Positions 22,440-31,177 of a DNA stretch of 64,000 nucleotides are shown here, in pieces (position 1 is the stretch's first letter; each line of letters begins with the position of its first letter). The notes beneath the pieces are model-generated. The model ran no database searches. It saw only the letters and a list, made by a program, of their open reading frames with translations, and was not told the DNA's origin. A program made the translations under genes and the position numbers. The stretch spans positions 2,604,001 to 2,668,000 of the forward strand of contig JAALGY010000017.1 in the NCBI GenBank assembly GCA_032358165.1, written 5' to 3'. The stretch is from Diplosphaera chodatii (taxonomy: Eukaryota; Chlorophyta; Trebouxiophyceae; Prasiolales; Stichococcaceae).

Positions 22440-24194
22440 TCATCTGCCGCACCCCCCGCCGCAACCACCACCGCAGCCGCCGCCGCCGCAGCCGCCGTCG
22501 CAGCCGCCGTCGTGCACCCAGTTGTTTCGGTTGTCTTTGTGCCCATGGCTCCTGTGATGTCGAGGCAGTGAACAGTCTACATACTGCAACATGCAACATA
22601 TAGACATGGGGGTGGCTGCCATCGCAGTCACACAGGTAAAGTCGCCTACCGACAGCTGACCTGAATTGACATTCACCCTGCCATATGCCCTGCCGCCTGT
22701 CAACCTCTTGTCAATGCATGCGGCAGTGTGGCAGGCCATCTCATGGTTCACATCATGGTGGTATAAACTGCCATCTACCCTTGACCCACTGACAGCAAGC
22801 CAGTGTTTGTGCGGGTTCTATGCCATGTAGCGTAATGCTGTCTGGCGTCCGCCGCGGAGGCGCTACAAGCATGCAACTGCTCACACTGCTGGTTGCCCAC
22901 CTGCAGTGCGCGCGCGCCTGGCTCTTGCGCTGCGCCTCTGCACGCTCGTCCATGATGCGCTGCCATGCAGCAGGGTCCCTGCAAGTCAGCACCACGAGGT
23001 TTCAACCCAGTTCTACAGAGGCACGCAAGGGTGGGGGTGCCCAACGGTAAGGCAGCCATGCTGGCCAAGGTCAAACGTGCATCCAGCGATGTAGCACGGG
23101 CAGGTGGCGTCATCTGCGGGATGAGTGTGGCTGTGGAGCTCGGGCAACACTGCCATGCATATCACAGAAAGCGCACGTCTCCTTCAGGAGTGCGAGGCGG
23201 CGCTCCTCCGCCTTGTGTGCGCAGCGGCGGCACAGTGAACAGAGGCACCCGCAGGCGCAGAGGGAGGCGACGCAGAGGACCGTGATGAGGAAGCCGCCGA
23301 GGGCGTTGCTCATGCGGTGTCCGAAGAAGTTTGTGTGGTCTGACTTCTTTTTGCAGTCGCTGTGCAGGACCGCGCGCAACTGCAGCCATGCAGTGTCCGT
23401 CATAGTCGATTTGATGTGAGATAACATGGAGACATGTCTCACGACCAGAACACAGCAGGCTCCATCGGATCAGCCAAGCAACAGGGCAGTCTTACAATGC
23501 TGGCGTCTGTGCGTGTTGCCGCTGCTGGCAGGTGCACCTGGGATGTGTCCGGTGTTGAGGTGCTGATGGGGTTGGCTGCGGAATCATTGGAGGTTTCTCC
23601 TGCACCTGGCTGTGGCTTGGCCTGGAATTGGTCAGGCGCAGGTTTTGTGGCTGGCGATGCTGCAGTCCTGGAGGCGGAAGGCGGCGGCCGGTTGTCGGCC
23701 TGCGCCACGGGGTGGGGCGGCGGCAGCAGCTGCTCAGCGGCCACTGTAGTCGACCCGCGAAGCAGGCGCCGTGCCCCCATCGCCTGCACATGAACCTGCA
23801 GAGGGTAGGCCAACTGCCTGGACATTCTTGTGATCAGCACCATGCGAAGCGGCATTCTCAGGGTCAATGGTGCGCCATGCAGCATGCGCTTGCACATGAC
23901 ACTGGCGATCAGCATGTCAGAGCCAGCTGTAAACTGTCTTTTGCTTGTCGCCAACGTTGCTGCTGTATCAAAGGTGGCATCACATGCTGTATCACAGTGG
24001 AAAGCTGTTGTATTACAGAACCCAACCTGTGAGTGGCGGTGCTCCACCGCAGCATTGCCGACCAGTTTCTTGAGTGAGGTGAGTGAGGCAAGGCCTCCAG
24101 CATTGGCGGGCGTTGCAGTGGCAGCGTACACAGCAGCGTGGGTGTAGAACCACAGAAGTACAGCGATCGCAACAGCAGGCTGGAGTTTGGCCAT
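22440..24194 (-). CDS. Predicted secreted/membrane protein with Gly-Cys tail, array 1 member A
   Basis: Not a family I can name. Exons: 24194-24027, 23795-23538, 23379-23177, 22978-22901, 22551-22440, giving 272 residues with all phases closing. Order of parts: signal peptide MAKLQPAVAIAVLLWFYTHA; motif ARRLLRGS in exon 2; a Pro/Ala/Ser/Thr-rich linker of about 70 residues; one membrane helix (ALGGFLITVLCVASLCACGC) followed by a Cys- and Arg-rich juxtamembrane part; the family box DPAAWQRIMDERA; and a tail of repeated GGC units ending GGGCGR. The box and tail are shared with genes B and C on the same strand. The topology suggested is type I, with the Gly-Cys tail on the cytosolic side (inference). 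The function is unknown; a metal-binding or membrane-anchored role is possible but unsupported. Confidence 0.7.
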
Positions 24195-24764
24195 CCTGCA
24201 GGTTCTGGCACGATTGTAGCAACCCGAGTTGTCCTTATTGCACATGCACCAGCCCCAGCATTTCTCAGGTGTCACGGATACAAGGAAGAATGGACGACAA
24301 GTTTTCAACAGGCATGCATCTGCGGTTCTGGCACGACTGTAGCGAACCGGTCGAGAGCATCTTTATTGGGGTGTCGGAACGTGTCGGATCCGTGTGTGGC
24401 ATCTTCCTGCCAGTAAGCCCCCCCTGGGGCATCGACAAACTCCATACCTTGCCCTGACATATGTCAGCGGTAGAATGTTGCCCGGTGTGAGGATATTGCA
24501 ATGCTCAAGCACCTTACAGGCATCGCGGCATGTAACATGATCCAAAATGTAATCGTATGCAAGCAATGTCAGGAGCACACGTTCATGCTGCCGTTTGGCA
24601 AGGGTACATTGAGATGTTGATATCTATGCTATTTCATCATGCCATTGAACCCTGCATACGCAGCTGCCCTGCTTTTCAGCAAGCTCCGTCGCTGCTGCAG
24701 ATGCGCACGCTTGCATCTTCTGATTGATCAGCAGTACTGCACGTTGGATGATCTGCCACGATAC
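24195..24764. promoter_or_regulatory. Upstream region of gene A and 3' flank of gene B
   Basis: No gene was recognised. The region contains a near-identical direct repeat (listed separately) immediately upstream of the gene A start codon. Confidence 0.5.
24201..24349. repeat. 26-bp direct repeat pair upstream of gene A
   Basis: Copies lie at 24201-24226 and 24324-24349, both starting GGTTCTGGCACGA and differing at two positions. They are spaced 123 bp start to start. The first copy begins 7 bp upstream of the proposed start codon of gene A, which is on the minus strand. A weaker match (CTTTATTG versus CCTTATTG) follows both copies, so this may be a partial duplication of the 5' UTR or promoter. 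Confidence 0.75.
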
Positions 24765-26608
24765 TCAACCACCGCAGCCGCCACCACAACCCCCGCCGTC
24801 GCCGCCACCATGACTGCCATATGCAGAGTATGCAAACGTAGCGCCGCCGGCGCAGCCGCTGCCGATACTACTCGTTGTGTTGTGCCTGCTGGTGAAGGTG
24901 GCAGCTGCAGCGGCTCTGTGCCACGCCGCCTTGTCGGCCCTCTTTGCTGCCCGCTGGTCCATCTTGCGCTGCCACCCAGCTGGGTCCCTGCAAACCAGGA
25001 AAGACAGAGAAGCTGCAGCAGGATAGGTACTATTTGGGGTATCACTGCTGTGCCCCAACAGGCGATGCGGGATGATTAGAGACACCCAAAGGCAGGGCTG
25101 TTGCAGACTGCAGACCCACCTTGCTTTCTGTCTTTCAGTCCAGCACGTGCTGATAACCGTGACAATGGCAATGAACGGGAAGGCGATCACTGCACGCAGC
25201 AATTAGAGATCTCACATTTCAGCATGCAATGCAGATTGCAGAAGAAAACAGAACGTGGCACATCACAGTGACTGTACATGGTGCTTGTGCTCAGACAGTA
25301 GGCAGCAGAGCACAATGCGTAGGAGCCGGTGGAGACATGCCTGCAAATACTAAAATCGCTAGCGGCAGGCCAATGAGAATACCGCCAAGTATCAGGCCAA
25401 TGACGATGAAGGAGCCGGCAGCAAAGGAGAACTCCTACGGTGTATGGCTCACACTGTCAGGTGCAATGCAGTACAGGCTATAATTTGAGCAGCTTGGTAA
25501 TATAATAAGTTAGACTTTGATTGAGTACCCAAAGGGTAAGCACAGCTCACAGGTACCAGGTGCGCACATGTGCACATGGTAGGAAGCAGGTTGATGACAG
25601 CATAGTGTGACACACAAGGTATGTTGTGGTGCAGACTGGTGAAGTCAACAATCAGGCAGGCCAGCCTTGCCGTCTGCTATGCTCTGCAAATGCCAGTTAT
25701 ATCCTGACTGGTCACTATGCTTTGTGTAGCCAGATACCGCCAGGAATAGCTGTTGCTGCAGGAATAGCAGCTGACACAGGCGCACCTTGCCAAACAGTCG
25801 TACATCGTCGTCTAGAAATTCATTGTCGTAGTACGCTGGCCGGGGAGCGTGCAGCGAGCTGCTGTCCTCTGGACTGGCGTCTGGGAAGTGGAGGTCGTCG
25901 TATGCTGGCCAGGAGGCGTTGAGCCATGCACTGATGTCCTCTGGACTGGCATCTGTATGCACAAGCTAAGCTCTCGCTGTATTTTTGCCATTTCCCAAGC
26001 CGCACCGCGGTCACCTTCGTTGTTGAGTGGCGCTGACCAATCAGTGGTGGTGGAGCCGAATGCCAAGCAGGTTCATATGGAGCAACAGCTGCGCACCTGC
26101 TGATGGTGCGAACAAAGCGTCCGCAAGACCCAGATGACTGGTAGGCGCAGGAGATGATGCTGCAGGGTCGGCAGGCTGTGAAGGCTGCTGGGCGGCGGAG
26201 GCATGCGGCGGCTGGGCGCTGTGCAGCATGCGCCGTGGCAGCGCTGGCTGGGGCAGGGCGGGCGCCCACCTGCAGGATGACATCGAGCGTTCAGTCAGCC
26301 ACCCTCATGAATAGCTCAGCGAGCCACTATTGATATGCCAACTCCCTCTGGTTTTGAAGGTGTGAAGTCAAACATTGACTCATTTCGTCTCGCGCCCCAT
26401 GCACTGATGAAGACGGTGCACTTCCGGGAATCTGGGACATGATATGAGGCATCCTGAAACGCACCGTTGTGCGGGCAACATTCTGGTCCAGCTGCACTCC
26501 TTCCACAGTGGGCAGCGTGCCATCGCCTGTGCTGGCTGCTGATGTGCAGGCAGCACATCCTGACAGCACCAGCAACACAGTTGCAGCAGCGACGACTGTC
26601 CAGCGCAT
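24765..26608 (-). CDS. Predicted secreted/membrane protein with Gly-Cys tail, array 1 member B
   Basis: A paralogue of A and C, with unknown function. Exons: 26608-26465, 26247-26097, 25952-25786, 25434-25341, 25189-25120, 24987-24765, giving 282 residues. Order: signal peptide MRWTVVAAATVLLVLSGCAA; LPRRMLHS; a Pro/Ala/Ser-rich linker; an acidic internal repeat beginning DASPED twice; VRLFGK; then two adjoining hydrophobic helices encoded by the 94-bp and 70-bp exons, ending in STCWTERQKAR; the box DPAGWQRKMDQRAAKRADKA; and a tail ending GGGCGGGCGG. The 94-bp and 70-bp exons have exactly the same lengths in gene C. The intron after 25341 has a GC donor. The exon 2 acceptor (CCCCAG) was chosen because it alone preserves phase. 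A CACTA-type element ends 80 bp upstream of the start codon. Confidence 0.72.
25810..25952 (-). repeat. 72-bp in-frame tandem duplication inside gene B exon 3
   Basis: Two adjacent units, 25952-25882 and 25881-25810, each begin with the codons for DASPED followed by a Ser/Leu/Ala part and PAY(D/Y)D. They encode two 24-residue acidic repeats. Gene C lacks this segment, so the expansion is specific to B. Confidence 0.75.
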
Positions 26609-26688
26609 GCTTAGACTGGTGCTGTGCCAACGCAGACGGGTCGGCGTGGCTCCACCGTGTCCGCGAGCAGGGTGCGACTAGACGGTGC

Positions 26689-26715
26689 CACTACTGGATT
26701 TGACCCCCTCGTCCG
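26689..26715 (+). repeat. Left terminal inverted repeat of the CACTA element
   Basis: Twenty-seven bases, perfectly complementary to 27937-27963, starting with CACTA. Confidence 0.93.
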
Positions 26716-27329
26716 TGCACGGAATCACCGCGGAACACCCCCATTTTGACTGCGTTCCGTGCCGCCAGGCTGCCATGCACGATGATGGTTCCTCGGACGT
26801 TCCGTGCTGCGCCCCCACTGGAGTTGCTACGTTCAGCGGCCGTTCAGTGGGGTTCCGCGTCGTTCCGCACTGACGTTTCCGTTCCCCCGGAACGCAACAG
26901 TCTTGCAAGCGTTCCGCTTCACACGGAACTGCGGGCGGAACGGCAGCGCTGCCACGAGGAACGTTGGCAAGGAACGCACGGTGCATGTGCATACTACGGT
27001 GCATACTACGGTGCATGTGCAGCCCGTCACGCGGCCCATTTTGCGGCGCTTTGCCGGTGGTCCATGCACATGATCGTTGGTGGACAATGCCAGTCGTTGA
27101 GAGCCAAGGAAGCCATGTGCAGGACTTTGAATCTGGCTGTTACGGTTGCATTGTCACGCTGCATGGGTGCAGTGCCGCGCACGGCCCGTTGCGGCGCCCA
27201 AGCACTTCACAATGCACAGACATAGCACAGGCTAGAGTGTGCAGCAGGCCGATGCAGCCCTGCCAAATCTGGGGGCAGAGTATGCGCAATGTTGTCAGCT
27301 GCAACCGCCAACCGTTAACGGTATGTCCG

Positions 27330-27441
27330 GGTCAAACAGACATAGCCGCAGGCAGCGCTGCTTGCATCAGCCTACCGCTTAGGCAACACAAAGATGTAAG
27401 CCGATGCAAGCAGCGTTGCCTGCGGCTATGTCTGTTTGGCC
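27330..27441. repeat. Long inverted repeat (hairpin) inside the CACTA element
   Basis: The arms are 27330-27371 and 27400-27441, 42 bp each with three mismatches, around a 28-bp loop. The arm core is AACAGACATAGCCGCAGGCA. It may be a nested miniature element or a structure of the element itself. It is flanked by GC-rich unique sequence without obvious target duplications. Confidence 0.85.
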
Positions 27442-27936
27442 GGGGCAGTTGGGCGACCTGTGACAACGCGGCGCCCTACGCACGCACATGGTGCTCGCCT
27501 ACACCGAGAGCGCTTGCATTACAGTTCGAGAAGGTCGCTGCCGGTGACTGACTAGCCTTGCTCGCGCTGCAACGCGCTCTGTGTTCAGCAGATCAGCACG
27601 CGATGTGCTGAGCTTCAAATCGCTAAGTGCTCAACAGGCAGGTTTGTAAGTGATAGGCAATAGCTGCAGTGGCAGAGCCTTTCAATGCGTGGCAAAGGCA
27701 CGCGGAACGCTCCTGCACAGGACCGTTCCGCGTGCGAGGACTGCAAGGAACGCTCCTGCGTAGGAGTGTTCCGTGTTTCCCACCAGCGTTCCGCGACAGT
27801 TCCGTATGCATGACCAGTTCCGCACGGAACTCACCACTTCAACACGGAATGACCACGGAAGGCTCGTTCCGCATGCTTGCGTTCCGCCCATGCGGACTGC
27901 AGTGCGGAACGCTAACTGACTGCCACGGAACGACCG

Positions 27937-27963
27937 CGGACGAGGGGGTCAAATCCAGTAGTG
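27937..27963 (-). repeat. Right terminal inverted repeat of the CACTA element
   Basis: The reverse complement of 26689-26715, ending TAGTG and followed by the TGC target duplication. Confidence 0.93.
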
Positions 27964-27966
27964 TGC

Positions 27967-28728
27967 GCGCTGCTGCGGCGGCAGCAACACGGAATGTCCG
28001 ACCCTGCCTGAATGTCTCAACAGAGCCACAAGATCTGCAGCGAATATGCCGTTGATGTTATGCACGTGCGACTAGTTATCGAGGGTTGTAACAGGCCGAT
28101 TGTTGGGTCGGACCGTGGCGTGTTGCCTGCAGGCATTTCGACTTTCGACTCAGAGCTGGCCAGGAAGCAGGATGCACCGCCCTGCACTGCAGCCCTGGAG
28201 CAGCAACCATCCCATCTGCTCATCCATTATTGCTGAGCGTGGATTGTGCCCAATAACGTGCGTGATGTGCGTGAAGCTGTTGCGACGCAGCACACATGCA
28301 GCTAGAGATATCATCAAGGGTTTGATGATGGTTGCATGCGCACGGGGAGCACCCTCAGGAGCAAATGGCGGCATGCCATAGTTTACAGCATCTACCTGAG
28401 AACAGCCGGCAAGTGCTACATCATGCTTCGGATCAATCAGCATCTGCATGTTCCAACCAGAATTATAGGATGCTGATGCAATTGCAGCACCATGCTGGAG
28501 GAAGGACCTAGATTGTTTGTTGCACCAGAGCACTCAAATGCAGGATGCACACCGTATCATTCAGTAGAGCGAGCATGATTGCATTATATCAACCAACCCA
28601 CCAACTTGCATTGCGAGCTGGGCAAATCACGAGTTCTTCCTCTGCGCATTCAACATGTCCAGTCACTCGTGCGCACGGTCGTATGTATATGCATCCACTT
28701 CCGAGAAGAACTTCTTGCTGCAAACTGC
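27967..28728. other. Intergenic between the CACTA element and gene C 3' end
   Basis: This 762-bp stretch has no recognisable gene. It must carry the 3' UTR of gene C. If the promoter of gene B was split by the transposon, the original distal part would also be here. Confidence 0.5.
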
Positions 28729-30333
28729 TCAACCTCCACAGCCGCCGCCACAGCCGCCGCCGCCGCCCCCACTGCAACCACCGCCGCTTGCAGCGCATGC
28801 AACCACAGTGACACCGGTCCAGCCGCCGCTGCCAGTGTTAGCGGCAGTGGTGTTAGCAGTAGTGGTGGCAGGCCTGGTGGTGGCGGCTGCAGCGGCTCGG
28901 TCCCACGCCGCCTTGTCGGCCTGCCTTGCTGCACGCTCGTCCATAGTTCTCCGCCACCCAGCTGGGTCCCTGTTACAACCGACCCACGAGCTGACAAATG
29001 TAGCGCTGAGTGCCATGCACACTGCACACACCTATGCTAGACCGTACTGCAGTCAGCTGAGGCGCATAATATTGTGTACAAGTAACACATACACCTACAT
29101 TTGAGAACCGTGAGAACTTCTAGCTTGAAGCAGACTGATGCATGCCACCTGATTTTGTTTGTGGCAGTCCAGCATCGTTTGACGGCTTTGGCGATGCCCA
29201 TGACGAGCAAGATGATGCCTGCAAACAAGAGCAGGACGCTTTCATAGTATTACTTCCCTGATGGGAACTCACGGATCACTCGGCAGCAGCGAGAGGCAGA
29301 GCACACGTGTATACATGCTGTGTAGGTGTGTCGTACACAAATGCATAGAAATTGTGCCACAGTTACGATTCTGTGTCACACTCAGTAACTGGCAACCACC
29401 AACAGGCCCATGCCGGCATACAATGTTATGTAGTACCCGTGCACAAACACAGCAGTAGTGGCACGCCAATGAAGAGGGCGCCCAACACCAAGCCTAACAG
29501 GATGAAAAAGCTCGCAGTGTCGGAGAACTCCTGCAGTACAGGCAGTAGGCAGATCTCACACACAGCACGGGCATGCAAGCACACATGCAATAGGTGCACG
29601 CCGCTGCGGGCAGCAGCGCCTATCAAGTGACGCAGCCGGCATCGTCTCGAAGATATCAGTGTATTGGAAAGCAGGCAGGGTGTGCATGCTAATAGAGATC
29701 ACATACAAGATGCGCTGTGGCCACTTGGCGGCCACTACATTCATGATGATGCAGGAATGCCGTCAAGGAGGTAGCAACAAGGAGCAGCTGCACGGGCACA
29801 CGCGTACGCACCTTGCCGAAGATCTTAACATCGCCGCCGCCTTGAGGGTTCCCGCCACAAGCGTGCAAGCAGTAACTACCCAGCAGCAGCATGCGCCGTG
29901 GCAGCGTGCGCGTGGGGCGGAGCAACTTCTGCAGCCAGCAAGCATGGCACCCGTCAGAACCCCGTGATGATCATCTCGGTCGAGTCACATTACAGGACGC
30001 TACAGCGCTGCGATACTGGCCATGAACTGAGCTACAGATCGGTTTGAAACTCTGTGTGACAGCGTAAACCAAGTGGCACTCCGTCATGTGCGCACATGCA
30101 AGCAAGCGCGCACGCCCAGCACATCAGCAGGTCGCCCCGCCCGCTGCGGGGAAACGGTTCATCGACATAACATCAGAGAAATCAAGACGGACCGTATTGC
30201 TGCCTGCTGCCTTAGACAGATGCGTGCTGCCTGGCAGGGCGTCGCCACCTGCGGACGCGGTCGATGCGCCGGCAGCGCTGGTGAGCAGGAGAACCAGGGC
30301 CGCAATAGCAAAGACGACTACACACCGCATCAT
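28729..30333 (-). CDS. Predicted secreted/membrane protein with Gly-Cys tail, array 1 member C
   Basis: A paralogue of A and B, with unknown function. Exons: 30333-30193, 29928-29812, 29530-29437, 29218-29149, 28969-28729, giving 220 residues in phase. Order: signal peptide MMRCVVVFAIAALVLLLTSA; LPRRMLLLG; DVKIFGK; two hydrophobic helices (FFILLGLVLGALFIGVPLLL, then IILLVMGIAKAV) ending KRCWTATNKIR; the box DPAGWRRTMDERAARQADKA; a Thr/Ala/Asn-rich stretch; and a tail ending GGGCGGGCGG. An in-frame Met 30 bases upstream (30363) is an alternative start. Compared with B it lacks the acidic repeat and linker, so it may be closest to the minimal family member. The exon 3 donor was chosen to match phase 1 of gene B. 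Confidence 0.72.
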
Positions 30334-31177
30334 TGTTGCAGCAGGTTTGCTGCGACCAGCCACGAAGCGGTCCTAACTGGGTGTGCAGGCGATTGCCGTC
30401 AGGTGCTACAAGACTGCCCTGTCTGAAGCACCAACAGGGCTCAGGCTGCCGATAGAGCCGTAGCGTACCTCAAGACCAGCTGCTGTAGAGAAGCTCTCAA
30501 CACTGTTGCGCGCTGGTGCGGGGAGACGTGAGGAGCATCGGCAGGATGGCATCTTGCTGGAATCGTGCAAGGTATGCCAGCTGGAGCGTCTCGGAACTTG
30601 GGAAGGAGGGAGGAAGCAGCCAGGCTCTTTGCAACCCCCTGGAGAACGTCTGCTGTAGGCATCATGTATGTAAAACAGTGATTAGACGAGAAAATGACAG
30701 AACGTTGCGTGAATAGTGTGTGACGCCACTTGGCCTCGAATATATGACATGACGCTATATGCCAATGTTGGGAGTGCAATCGGCTCCCCAAATACGGTAG
30801 TGCGCCTCAGAACATCACAGTCCCCAGTCCAACCCCAACGAAACCGATGATTGATGTCTCTGCTTCATGCTGGCTGGCACCTACACAACATCTAGTACAA
30901 CAAACTGCTCCCCGCTCTCTGTCATCCTGCACTGTATGCCACCTTATGTGTCTAAACTTCAGGATGCAATGGCGCTGAGATACTGGCACACGACGACGTG
31001 CTATAGGCTGCTGCTGCAATACCAATCATCTGGTTCGCCGTGATCAGTATGGTGTGCGTATCTCTGTCCAGTTTTATGCCGCATCGGGACCGGCAGCCGT
31101 CCTTTGATTGAGTTGCAGTAGCGATGACCGCTTCTGTCCATGGCTTCCACCTGGGCTGCTGGCGGCCGCTTGTTCAC
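30334..31177. other. Intergenic between gene C 5' end and KAS 3' end
   Basis: Both flanking genes are on the minus strand, so this stretch holds the gene C promoter and the KAS 3' UTR. I recognise no gene or repeat in these 844 bp. Confidence 0.55.

Larger units (their letters stand above)
26689..27963. mobile_element. Non-autonomous CACTA (En/Spm, CMC-type) DNA transposon
   Basis: The 1275-bp element begins CACTACTGGATTTGACCCCC and ends with the exact reverse complement; the perfect terminal inverted repeat is 27 bp. It is flanked by a 3-bp direct duplication, TGC at 26686-26688 and 27964-27966. CACTA/TAGTG ends with a 3-bp target duplication define the CACTA superfamily (established knowledge). 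Both subterminal regions are packed with short GTTCCG/CGGAAC motifs in both orientations, as expected for transposase binding sites. No transposase-like ORF is visible inside, so it would need a helper in trans. It lies between genes B and C, about 80 bp upstream of the start codon of B. Confidence 0.9.

Noticed and set aside
22247..22603. Plus-strand arginine-rich reading frame (RRRRSRRRSRRR-like)
   Set aside because: It is the antisense of the Gly-Cys tail codons of gene A. The minus-strand reading is supported by two paralogues.
23439..24308. Continuous 289-residue minus-strand frame covering gene A exons 1-2
   Set aside because: It runs through a sequence with good donor and acceptor sites and joins the two exons in the same phase anyway. 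The paralogues B and C support splicing here.
27330..27441. Transcription terminator or structured RNA
   Set aside because: The hairpin lies inside a transposon and has no U tract or other RNA family feature. It is treated as a repeat.
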